Position numbers and translations under genes: made by a program
Notes under the pieces: generated by a model
Database searches by the model: none
The model's input: only the letters and a program-made list of their open reading frames with translations
Told to the model about the DNA's origin: nothing
In this document: positions 50,665 to 58,999 of the stretch, piece by piece
Layout: each line of letters starts with the position of its first letter
Numbering within the stretch: the stretch's first letter is position 1
NCBI GenBank assembly: GCA_963805985.1
Contig: CAWDWG010000008.1
Span: forward strand, 434,001 to 498,000
Origin: Bog-257 sp963805985
GTDB lineage: Bacteria; Acidobacteriota; Terriglobia; Terriglobales; Acidobacteriaceae
Reading direction: 5' to 3'
Length of the DNA stretch: 64,000 bases

Positions 50665-52341
50665 ATGCATGCCCCGTGGTACCTGAACTCCACCAGCCGA
50701 GCTCTGCACCTGCGCATCGGTATTCTGCTCGACAGCCCTGCCTTACCGGCGCACGCGGCGGAAACTCTGGAGTACATCGCCAACAGCAACTTCGCTCGCT
50801 TGGAACTGGTGGTTTTCAATGCCGATGCGTCTCCCAGTCCAAAGAAATATCAAGGCCTCTTCGCACGCTATGTCGCTTGGGACGCCAAGCGCGTTCGCGA
50901 GGCTCCCGATCCGCTTGCCGAGGTGAATTGCTCATGCTATTTCACAGATGTCGAATCTCTCTCGGTAACACCCATCGCCGATCTCGATTGGCAGCGATTT
51001 CCGGATAACGCGATCGCTCGCATTCGCGAGAAGAATCTCGACGTGCTGGTAAAGTTCGGCTTTTGCGATCTGCGCGGCGGCATCCTTCATGCCGCACGCT
51101 ACGGAGTTTGGGCCTATCATCACGGCGCTCCCGATCGCTATCGCGGCGGGCCTCCGTATTTCTGGGAGGTCTACGACAACAATCTTCTGACCTGCACTGC
51201 GCTGGAGCGCCTGGCTGATTATCCTAAGGAAAATGAAATCCTCTACAAAGCGGCGTTTGCTACGATTCAGGGAAGTTCCTGGGCGCGTAATCGCGTGCAG
51301 CCGTACTGGGGATCAACTACGTTTCTGATTCAGAAGCTGCAGCAACTGCACCAGTCCGGCTGGGACAGCGTCGCGGCTGACATCTCCAGCCCGGCTCCAA
51401 CTCGCAGCCGCAAGATTTATTCGCTTCCCACCGATCTCGAAATGCTGCCGTGGCTTAGCAGGATATTTCTCCGCACCGGTGCTCACCGCGTTCGGCATTC
51501 GCTCCGCGGGGAGGAACTGCCGCACTGGATGCTGGGCGTCAAGACGAACTATCCGTCGCGCAATCACGGCCCGCTGAACCTGCGCGAGGTCCGCTGGATT
51601 CAGTCGCCGCGAGGCCATTTCTACGCCGATCCCTTCGTCATCGAGCACCAAGGCAAGCCGTGGGTCTTCTTCGAAGACCTCCCGTACAGCACCGACAAGG
51701 GAATCATCGTCTGCGCCGAGATCAACCGCGACGGCACCTTATCGCAGGCCATCCCAGTCCTCGAGCTGCCCTACCATCTCTCTTATCCATGCCTCTTTCG
51801 CGATGGTGGAGAGCTGTACATGGTTCCCGAGAGCGTGGCTGACGGCACTGTTCAGCTTTTTCGCTGCGAACGCTTCCCGGATGTCTGGAAGCAGATGAAA
51901 GTCTTGCTGCGCGCGCCCGCGGTCGACACGACCGTGTGGATCGAGAATGGGCTCTACTGGTTCTTCGTGACGCTACAGGAACCACGCGGCGGCGGTCTGC
52001 AACTCTGGCTTTTCTATTCGCGCTCGCTGACCGACGAATTGATACGTCATCCGGGCAGTCCCATCTCTACCGACATCCGCTTCAGTCGCGGCGCGGGAGC
52101 GATGTTCCGCGAGGATGGCAAGCTGATCCGCCCATCTCAGGATTGCAGCGGCAGCTATGGGCGGCGCATGGTGTTCAATGAAATTACGATGTTGAATGAG
52201 CGTGAATACGCGGAGCGGCCGGGCGCTGTGATCGACACTCAGACAATGCCGAACATGATCGGAACCCACTCCTACGCCCGCGTGGGAGACATTGTGGTGA
52301 TCGACGGCTGCGTGCCAACACCGGCTAAAAAGATCCGGTAG
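50665..52341 (+). CDS. Formyltransferase-like domain fused to GIPC-transferase-like beta domain
   Basis: 558 residues. The N-terminal half (about 15-200) resembles formyl-transferase N domains: DVLVKFGFCDLRGGILHAAR, GVWAYHHGAPDRYRGGPPYF. The expected N-H-D formyl motif is weak (YHHGAP). The C-terminal half (about 300-550) resembles the N-terminal domain of glucosamine inositolphosphorylceramide transferases and GH43-like five-bladed propellers (GHFYADPFVIEHQGKPWVFF, ELYMVPESVADGTVQLF). I expect a role in sugar or lipid modification. Start is uncertain, no clear Shine-Dalgarno. Confidence 0.78.
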   Translation: MHAPWYLNSTSRALHLRIGILLDSPALPAHAAETLEYIANSNFARLELVVFNADASPSPKKYQGLFARYVAWDAKRVREAPDPLAEVNCSCYFTDVESLSVTPIADLDWQRFPDNAIARIREKNLDVLVKFGFCDLRGGILHAARYGVWAYHHGAPDRYRGGPPYFWEVYDNNLLTCTALERLADYPKENEILYKAAFATIQGSSWARNRVQPYWGSTTFLIQKLQQLHQSGWDSVAADISSPAPTRSRKIYSLPTDLEMLPWLSRIFLRTGAHRVRHSLRGEELPHWMLGVKTNYPSRNHGPLNLREVRWIQSPRGHFYADPFVIEHQGKPWVFFEDLPYSTDKGIIVCAEINRDGTLSQAIPVLELPYHLSYPCLFRDGGELYMVPESVADGTVQLFRCERFPDVWKQMKVLLRAPAVDTTVWIENGLYWFFVTLQEPRGGGLQLWLFYSRSLTDELIRHPGSPISTDIRFSRGAGAMFREDGKLIRPSQDCSGSYGRRMVFNEITMLNEREYAERPGAVIDTQTMPNMIGTHSYARVGDIVVIDGCVPTPAKKIR

Positions 52342-52434
52342 GTCCGGATTTCAGGCATCAGCACGCGCTGATTCTATTTGGCGCTTGGCACAATTCGTGG
52401 GAGCATTGGAGCGCCATACTATCGAGTTCGCAGC

Positions 52435-52860
52435 ATGAAGAAAACCCTCAACAAGAAGGCCGCCCCCAAGGGTACGGCGCGTCCGCGCTCAAACCATGCT
52501 TTGGTTGGGACTTGGGAAGACCCAGACGGGAACATATGGATTCCCGTTCTTTACAAGCATCCTCTCGTCGGGACTTGGCAAGAGGTTGAGAATTCGGTGG
52601 GGCAGAGTTCGGTTATTTACAAGATTTCTGTGGTCGACGGTCGTTTTGTCGTGAGCGGAATTGAGGAAGACACTGGAACCAAGCTCGAGACCACAAATGT
52701 TCGATGGGACGGGGCCACACTTAAATTTACAAGCCTCTTTCCACCGACAGGACATCGAGTAAAGCACGTACTTCGGCTGCAGCGGCCGGGTTTGGTAGAG
52801 CACGAAATTACATACACCGATTGCGAATTGTGGAGGAAACGGGTAGCACAAGCCCGCTAG
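52435..52860 (+). CDS. Small protein of unknown function
   Basis: 141 residues from ATG 52435. A Lys/Arg-rich head (KKTLNKKAAPKGTARPRS), then two short similar segments LVGTWEDPDGNIW and LVGTWQEVENSVG, and a beta-rich rest (VVSGIEEDTGTKLETTNVRW). The A+T share looks higher than in its neighbours. The last 4 bp overlap the 3' end of the carbamoyltransferase gene on the other strand. No family is recognised. Confidence 0.6.
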   Translation: MKKTLNKKAAPKGTARPRSNHALVGTWEDPDGNIWIPVLYKHPLVGTWQEVENSVGQSSVIYKISVVDGRFVVSGIEEDTGTKLETTNVRWDGATLKFTSLFPPTGHRVKHVLRLQRPGLVEHEITYTDCELWRKRVAQAR

Positions 52861-55800
52861 AACATCACATACACTGACTCGCTTACCTGCTCGTCAATCT
52901 CCACTTCTACCTGGTTCTTCAGCCCGATCTTGATCAGCTTCGTCACCGTCGGCTTCAACACACTCGCCGCCTCTGGACTCAGCCAGTTCGCGGTTAGCTC
53001 ATCGGCAAACTTGATGGGGTCGGGATCTTCGCTTAGCGCCTGCGCGCCGAGTTCAAACAGCGGCTTGCGATCGGCCGGCTCGTTAGCGTCCTCCCACATT
53101 GTGGGAGTCTTGCGAAACTCTTCGGTAATCCGAACTCCACCGTTAGCTTTCAATTTTTCCGCAGCCGGCCAGAAGTCGCTATCGAATGCCTGTGACAGCT
53201 CCTGCAGCAGCTTTTCCGGAGCCTGTTCGGCTGCAGCCTGCGAGACATCTTCGTTCTCAAGTCCCTCGCCTTTGCCCTCGAACCACTCCGGCTGCTCTGG
53301 CTTCAGCAGGATGTAATCGCCCAGCGCCAGCACATCCATCTCAGTGCGCATAAAGCAGCGATAAGCATCCTGCGGCGTGCAGATGATCGGCTCGCCGCGT
53401 ACATTGAACGAGGTGTTGACCACGACGCCGCAACCCGTCTGTCGCTCGAACTCCGCGATCAGCGCGTGAAACTCGGGATGATGCTCCTGCCGCACCGACT
53501 GGATGCGCGCCGAATAATCCACGTGCGTGACCGCCGGAATATCGCTACGCAAGCGCCGAACCACCGGCAGCAGATCATCGTTGTCCCCCAGATTCGCGTC
53601 CAGCGGCAGGCGCCGTTCTTTTTTTACCGGCGCGACTAGCAACATGTACGGACTCTCGCGATCCAGTTCGAAGTAATCGGACACCCGCTCCGCCAGCACC
53701 GCTGGCGCAAACGGTCGGAACGATTCGCGGTACTTGATCCGCAGATTCAAACTGGCCTGCATGTCGGGATTGCGCGGATCGCCGAGGATCGAGCGCGCTC
53801 CCAGAGCGCGCGGGCCAAACTCCAGCCGGCCCGATAAATGCCCGACCACCTTGCCCTCGACCAACTTCTGCGCGAGGAATTGATTGCGTTCGGCTCCCGA
53901 AAGCTTGCGGCAGGGATAACCGTAGGTCTCGAGATACGCCGCGATCTCGTCGCTGGAAAACTCAGGCCCCCAGTACGATCCGCCTTGCGATGCGACGCCG
54001 GGAGTGAAGTTGCGCTCGCGTCCGTAATAAGTGTGATAGACGTCGAGCGCCGCGCCCACGGCACAACCGGAATCGCCCGCGGCCGGCTGAATCCAGATGT
54101 CGTCGAACGGCCCTTCGCGCAGGATGCGGCCATTGGCCACGCAATTCAGCGCGACGCCGCCAGCCAGGCAAAGATACTTCTCGCCGGTCAGGCGCTTCGC
54201 CTCGCCTGCCATGCGCAGCAGCGCCTCTTCGGTGACTTCCTGAATCGACTTGGCGAGATCGATCTCGCGCCTTGTGATGCGGCTCTCCGCCTGCCGCTTC
54301 GGTCCGCCAAACAGGTCGGCAAACTTCTCGTTGGTCATCGAGCTTTCGTGCAGGAAGCCGAAGTACTCCAGATTCAGCTCGACCGAGCCGTCGATCTTCA
54401 GGTCTAGGAGGTGGTCGAGAATCTGCTGCTTGTAGACCGCTTCGCCATACGGCGCGAGGCCCATCATCTTGTACTCACCAGAGTTGACTTTGAAGCCGGT
54501 GAACTGCGTGAACGCCGAATACAGCAGCCCCAGCGAGTGGGGGAAGCGCATCTCCTTGATCAGCTCGACGCGATTGCCGTCGCCGTGCCCGATGCTCGCC
54601 GTCGCCCATTCGCCCACGCCATCGATGGTCAGAATTGCTGCGCGCTCAAAAGGAGAAGGGAAGAAGCAGCTCGCCGCGTGCGAGCGATGATGCACGCCTT
54701 GCAGAATCGGGCCTTCGTAGCTCAGGAAGCTGCGAATCAGCTTCGGCAGGTGCAGCTTCATTCGCAGCCACGACGGCATGATCTGCTGCCACATCGACGA
54801 CGCCGCATTGCGATCGACGGCCATAATCGAATGGCACAGGCGCTCGAATGTAAGTGCTGAATTGTCGTAGTAGACGACCGCGGTTAGCTGCTTCTGTGAA
54901 ATGCCTGCCTCTTCCAGGCAGAAGTTGATGGCATTGTGCGGGAAGCGGCGATCGTTCTTCACGCGCGTGAAGCGCTCTTCCTCAGCGGCAGCTACGATTT
55001 TGCCGTCGCGAATCAGCGCGGCTGCGGAGTTGTGATAGAAGCAGGAGATTCCCAGGATCGTGATCGAATCGCTCTTAACCTCGGGCATCGCCTGCTGCGA
55101 GCGCTGCGACGGCTTCAATCCATTCACTGCGACGCTGGTCTTTGCCGACGGTAGCAGACCGCGACTGCGAATTTCCGCTGCCATCGTGTCGGCTACCAGG
55201 CCATTGGCCATCGGCGTGAAGTGGCCACCGATCTCGCATCCCAGCGTGCGGCGAATCTTGTAGGGCAGATTCACCAGCCGCGTGCTTACGTCAAGAACGT
55301 GAATGCCGGCCGCGCGATCCTCCAACGTCTCAAACAGCGGCTGATACACGGGCTTCACGCCGTGGTAATAAAACTCCGAGGTCGGAATGGGCACGATCAC
55401 CACCGAACGCGTCTTCACCTCGGAGATAAACTGCCGCAGGATCGCCGACATCAGCTTCCAGCCCGGCGTGTCGTCGGAAAGAATGTCGGGATACGGATGC
55501 TTGCCGGTCGCGCGGGTCAACTCGGAAACGGCGCGATAGCCCAGTTCCTTGAATAGCGGTGAATGCCGCACCGCGCTCAATCCCGGAACCTTCAGATAGG
55601 CATTGTGCAAACTGTCATACCAGCCTGGCGTTTCCTTGCCAGCCTCCAGATCCATCGCTCCAGTGTCCTCCGGACGCTCGCGGGGTACCGGCACCTGGTG
55701 CAGAATCAGTTCGCCGTTCTGCAAATCAAAGTACGGCTTGGGAACCATGATCTGCTTGCCGGTGACGCGATCGATATTTGGCCGATGCGAAACCTGAATG

Positions 55801-56201
55801 CGGTGGAAGCTGTCGATCTGGACGCAAATGATCACCAGATCAGCCTCGACATCGTGCGCAAACTTCCGGTAGATCAAGAGGTGCTGATCGGTTCCGCTGC
55901 CCGGCACGCCGTAGTTCTGAACCTCGGCGCCCAGCATCCGTCCCAGCTGGTCCGAGTAGCGGTCTGCATTGGAGACGTCGTCGCCTGCGGTGTAGGAATC
56001 GCCGAACATCAGAATGCGCGGATGCGGACTGGCGGCGCGATCGAACTCATAGTCCGAGCGAAACCCGAGCGAATTGGTCACGACAAAGTAGCCGCCGTCG
56101 TCGCCGGGAATGCGGGCGCGAAGGTTGGGCGTGTAGCGATGCCCCACCTCGGCATCGTATTGAATCGTCATCCTGTGAGTGGTCTGGGTCAGTAGGAACA
56201 T
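52857..56201 (-). CDS. SGNH hydrolase-carbamoyltransferase fusion with novel C-terminal tail
   Basis: 1114 residues in three parts. Residues about 60-345: SGNH/GDSL hydrolase (MFGDSYTAGDDV with Ser69, GVPGSGTDQHL, GGHFTP with His327). Residues about 379-973: NodU/CmcH-type carbamoyltransferase: ILGISCFYHNSAAALI, the metal site VHHRSHAA (503-510), LCLAGGVALNCVANGRI and the C-terminal SGRLEFGPRALGARS. Residues 974-1114: an acidic helical tail I cannot assign, ending QVSESVYVMF. Carbamoyltransferases and SGNH hydrolases are often separate neighbours; the fusion is unusual. The SGNH part could deacylate or acylate what the other part carbamoylates. Start ATG 56201 or 56171. Confidence 0.85.
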   Translation of the reverse strand: MFLLTQTTHRMTIQYDAEVGHRYTPNLRARIPGDDGGYFVVTNSLGFRSDYEFDRAASPHPRILMFGDSYTAGDDVSNADRYSDQLGRMLGAEVQNYGVPGSGTDQHLLIYRKFAHDVEADLVIICVQIDSFHRIQVSHRPNIDRVTGKQIMVPKPYFDLQNGELILHQVPVPRERPEDTGAMDLEAGKETPGWYDSLHNAYLKVPGLSAVRHSPLFKELGYRAVSELTRATGKHPYPDILSDDTPGWKLMSAILRQFISEVKTRSVVIVPIPTSEFYYHGVKPVYQPLFETLEDRAAGIHVLDVSTRLVNLPYKIRRTLGCEIGGHFTPMANGLVADTMAAEIRSRGLLPSAKTSVAVNGLKPSQRSQQAMPEVKSDSITILGISCFYHNSAAALIRDGKIVAAAEEERFTRVKNDRRFPHNAINFCLEEAGISQKQLTAVVYYDNSALTFERLCHSIMAVDRNAASSMWQQIMPSWLRMKLHLPKLIRSFLSYEGPILQGVHHRSHAASCFFPSPFERAAILTIDGVGEWATASIGHGDGNRVELIKEMRFPHSLGLLYSAFTQFTGFKVNSGEYKMMGLAPYGEAVYKQQILDHLLDLKIDGSVELNLEYFGFLHESSMTNEKFADLFGGPKRQAESRITRREIDLAKSIQEVTEEALLRMAGEAKRLTGEKYLCLAGGVALNCVANGRILREGPFDDIWIQPAAGDSGCAVGAALDVYHTYYGRERNFTPGVASQGGSYWGPEFSSDEIAAYLETYGYPCRKLSGAERNQFLAQKLVEGKVVGHLSGRLEFGPRALGARSILGDPRNPDMQASLNLRIKYRESFRPFAPAVLAERVSDYFELDRESPYMLLVAPVKKERRLPLDANLGDNDDLLPVVRRLRSDIPAVTHVDYSARIQSVRQEHHPEFHALIAEFERQTGCGVVVNTSFNVRGEPIICTPQDAYRCFMRTEMDVLALGDYILLKPEQPEWFEGKGEGLENEDVSQAAAEQAPEKLLQELSQAFDSDFWPAAEKLKANGGVRITEEFRKTPTMWEDANEPADRKPLFELGAQALSEDPDPIKFADELTANWLSPEAASVLKPTVTKLIKIGLKNQVEVEIDEQVSESVYVMF

Positions 56202-56328
56202 GGGCCTAAAGTGCAGTCCTGGAATGAGCTGGTTCGAGCCAACATTGTACTAGGCATTGGTGAGAAATGAGTTAATTTGCGGGGAACGGCGGCGGGGCAG
56301 TTCGAGTTCGAAGCCGCAGCTTTTTAGA

Positions 56329-56583
56329 TCAGCGATCAAGGCGTCGATAGATCAGGCGTGCGTACCGGAAGGCGAGGATGGCAAGCACCGGAATGTTGAA
56401 GGCGTTTGACCAAACGAGGCGATGGTGACGAAAGAGTCCATAAACCGTCTGGGCAGTGCCGGCCCCTAGAAGGAAGAGTAGCGCCAGCAGCCATAGAAAC
56501 ACCGAACGCAGTGACTGGCTTTCCAGTATCCGAACGTCCCAGCCACGATCCAGACGCTCGAATGATTCGAATAGGCGGCTCAT
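56329..56583 (-). CDS. Small membrane protein next to carbamoyltransferase
   Basis: 84 residues from ATG 56583 with two hydrophobic helices (about 28-50 and 60-78; SVFLWLLALLFLLGAGTAQ, NIPVLAILAFRYARLIY). It has the size and place of the short helper proteins often found beside carbamoyltransferases, but I cannot match a named family. No clear ribosome binding site; the frame to 56655 is possible. Confidence 0.55.
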   Translation of the reverse strand: MSRLFESFERLDRGWDVRILESQSLRSVFLWLLALLFLLGAGTAQTVYGLFRHHRLVWSNAFNIPVLAILAFRYARLIYRRLDR

Positions 56584-56684
56584 TGATGCACATTGTAACG
56601 CCAGCCTGAGGCTCTCATGATAAGTGTTTGCTGTCTGTTTCCTCGCTGGTTCCATTTCGGCTAGCCACCACGAGAGACTGGAGT

Positions 56685-57464
56685 ATGATCACTCGCATTC
56701 GCAACGAACTTATGAACGACCCCTACACGCTCTCCAGACGGGCCCTGATCACCGGCGGCACGCGCGGCATCGGCCGCGCCATCTCCCTGCGCTTCGCCCG
56801 AGCTGGCGCATCCGTCATCGCGAACTATGTCCGCGATCAAAAATCTGCCGACGCCTTGAAGGCCACCGCTGACCAGGAAGGGCTGCCGATCGAACTTTGC
56901 CGCGCCGATCTCACTACGCCGCAGGGCCTGGAACAAATCCGTAAGTCCGTTGGCGAACATCAGCTCTCCGCGTTGGTTCATTGCGCCGCAACCGGCGTGC
57001 ATCGCGGCCTTGCCGAACTCACGTCCCGTCATTTTGATTGGACTTTCGCGCTGAACGTCCGCGCCTTCTTTGAGCTCGTACAGGCTTTGTCTGGCCAGTT
57101 TTCCAATCCTTCCAGCGTCGTCGCTGTCAGTTCGATGGGAGGCTCGCGCGCGCTGCCGTATTACAGTCTGGTTGGTTCATCGAAGGCCGCGTTGGAGTCA
57201 TTGGCCCGGCATCTGGCTGTGGAGCTGGCTCCGCGCGGCATTCGCGTCAACATTCTCGTGCCGGGTACGGTGGAAACCGACTCCTGGAACGCGCTTCCCG
57301 AGCGCGAAGAGCGCCTTGCTGCCGCAGTTCGCCAGACCCCAATCGGCCGGCTGGTCACGCCCGAGGAAATCGCGGCGACCGCCCTGTTCCTCTGCTCTGA
57401 CGACGCCTCCGGAATCATCGGCCAGACGTTGATCGTGGACGGTGGCGCATCCGTTAGGGGCTAG
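56685..57464 (+). CDS. Enoyl-ACP-reductase-like SDR (FabL type)
   Basis: 259 residues from ATG 56685; ATG 56712 is also possible. The NADPH motif is TGGTRGIG (23-30). The active site is YYSLVGSSKAALE, a Tyr-x6-Lys spacing typical of enoyl reductases FabI/FabL, not the Tyr-x3-Lys of ketoreductases. ETDSWNALPEREERLAA and IIGQTLIVDGGAS also match FabL-like proteins. It would finish a cycle with the ACP and FabZ genes that follow, or act on a dedicated chain. The gap to the ACP gene is 286 bp. Confidence 0.82.
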   Translation: MITRIRNELMNDPYTLSRRALITGGTRGIGRAISLRFARAGASVIANYVRDQKSADALKATADQEGLPIELCRADLTTPQGLEQIRKSVGEHQLSALVHCAATGVHRGLAELTSRHFDWTFALNVRAFFELVQALSGQFSNPSSVVAVSSMGGSRALPYYSLVGSSKAALESLARHLAVELAPRGIRVNILVPGTVETDSWNALPEREERLAAAVRQTPIGRLVTPEEIAATALFLCSDDASGIIGQTLIVDGGASVRG

Positions 57465-57750
57465 GAAGGCCGCAGACCCGCCATCGTTTCTGCGCCCTGC
57501 AACATGGTCACAGCCGCACTCCCACCACCAACACGCTTGCTTTGCCGTGAAGAAGAGGCTATTAATAGACATTTTGCAGCGATTCTAATGGCCAATGGCG
57601 CGATCTGGCGCAACTTGGCTTCAATTTTGCCCCTAAAGTAGTTGATTAGGCGTAGGTAACGGTCCGCGTGGGGCGCGCAAGCGATTGTTGTTGCCCATCG
57701 TCGGCGCTCGGGGACGCCGCATAGAATCGCCACTCAGGGACGGGAAGAGA

Positions 57751-57993
57751 ATGCAAGACATTCTGCCCAAGGTTCAAGCCGCATTTCATCAGGCGTTCGG
57801 TATCGATCCGCAGACTGTTTCCTTTGAGACCGCGCCGGATGACGTTCCCGGCTGGGATTCTGCCGGCCATCTCTTCCTCGTCAGCAATCTGGAGCAGGCC
57901 CTTGGCGTCAGCCTCGACGTCGACGACGTTATGGAGATGGAGAACGTCCGCGACATCGTGCGGGTCATACAGGCAAAGCTGCAGCAGGCATGA
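57751..57993 (+). CDS. Acyl carrier protein
   Basis: 80 residues with GGGAAGAGA before the ATG. The phosphopantetheine site is GWDSAGHLFLV with Ser37; the usual LDS-LGH reads WDSAGHLF, so it belongs to a specialised ACP rather than the housekeeping AcpP. Four helices and acidic character are as expected. The next gene begins at the base after its stop. Confidence 0.88.
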   Translation: MQDILPKVQAAFHQAFGIDPQTVSFETAPDDVPGWDSAGHLFLVSNLEQALGVSLDVDDVMEMENVRDIVRVIQAKLQQA

Positions 57994-58416
57994 ATGGACG
58001 CGCCTTCGCCAGCCACTAATTTTGCCGGGCGGTTCGTCAGCCGCCTGAGTATAGCTTCCGGACATACGGGGCGCGTCGCTTTCAAGGTAAAGAACGCGCT
58101 TGAGATCGAGCAGCAGAGCGGCAAGCAGTATCAGGGAATCATCGCTGCCATGTTGGCGGAGCATCTGGAAGATCCGCGCCCGCTCTTCCGCGCGATTGCT
58201 CATCTACTTGCCGACGATGGCATCGTATTTTTCAGTACCGCCATTGAATCGGCACAGCGCGATCACGTCTTCGAATTTAACAATGAGAGTGAGCCGCTGA
58301 AGCTGGCCGAGGACGCAGGTTTGCGTGTCACGCGGCTGGTGAGCGATGCCAGCGCTCTGCCAGCCGGCGCCCGGTTCCTTCCACGCGCGACAGCGATGAT
58401 TCTGCGCCGGCGCTGA
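57994..58416 (+). CDS. C-terminal half of an SAM-methyltransferase, N-terminal part missing
   Basis: 140 residues. IIAAMLAEHLEDPRPLFRAI, LLADDGIVFFSTAIESAQRD and LAEDAGLRVTRLVSD are the post-SAM-binding strands of class I methyltransferases of about 220 residues. The glycine-rich SAM motif (GxGxG) is absent; residues 1-30 do not match. Thus either the N-terminal domain was deleted or the protein has another use. ATG directly abuts the ACP stop, so it is translationally coupled. Probably a decayed gene within an active operon. Confidence 0.7.
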   Translation: MDAPSPATNFAGRFVSRLSIASGHTGRVAFKVKNALEIEQQSGKQYQGIIAAMLAEHLEDPRPLFRAIAHLLADDGIVFFSTAIESAQRDHVFEFNNESEPLKLAEDAGLRVTRLVSDASALPAGARFLPRATAMILRRR

Positions 58417-58418
58417 CG

Positions 58419-58889
58419 ATGAACGATTCTCGCGAAAGCGTGCCTATGACCAGCATGACCTTCGAGGAAGTTCGAGCCTGCCTGAAGCAGCGGTTCCCAT
58501 TGATCATGGTGGATCGCGTGCTGGAGATGGAGCCCGGCAAGCGAATCAAAGCGGTGAAGAATGTCACCGGCAATGAGATTCAATTCCTCGGCCACTTCCC
58601 GGAGCGCGCGGTCATGCCGGGAACTTTCATCATCGAAGCCATTGGCCAATGCGCGTCCATTCTCTTCAGCCTCACGACGCAGGCCGGACTCAACGCGGGA
58701 GAGTTCCTGGTTCTGGCCGCCGTCAACGAGATGCGATTCCTCGCGCCTGTCTTTCCTGGCCAGACCATGATTCTGGAAATCACGATCGCGAAGATGCTCC
58801 CGGAGATGGCGCTGGTGGAAGGCATCGTCACCGTCGAGGACACGGTTGTCACCAGGGGTAAACTCAGCTTCGCGCGTAAGACAATCTGA
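58419..58889 (+). CDS. fabZ: 3-hydroxyacyl-ACP dehydratase, FabZ type
   Basis: 156 residues, hot-dog fold. The active site is FLGHFPERAVMPGTFIIEAI (His59, Glu73), and the start RFPLIMVDRVLEMEPGKRI is standard FabZ. Catalytic residues are intact. It is 2 bp after the methyltransferase remnant and shares the ACP operon. The genome surely has another FabZ for fatty acids, so this copy is likely devoted to the local pathway. Confidence 0.92.
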   Translation: MNDSRESVPMTSMTFEEVRACLKQRFPLIMVDRVLEMEPGKRIKAVKNVTGNEIQFLGHFPERAVMPGTFIIEAIGQCASILFSLTTQAGLNAGEFLVLAAVNEMRFLAPVFPGQTMILEITIAKMLPEMALVEGIVTVEDTVVTRGKLSFARKTI

Positions 58890-58999
58890 GCCCCTGAAGC
58901 GGAATTTGTTTTGGCCGCGTATCGACACGACAGCTACGCCGACCGTCTCCGATCCCAGTCCATGCCAGAACGGAATCTCCGTTTGATCTGCTTTCGCAA

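Noticed and set aside
57198..57572. 124-residue minus-strand frame opposite the SDR gene
   Set aside because: Antisense to a well-defined Rossmann enzyme; no start signal.
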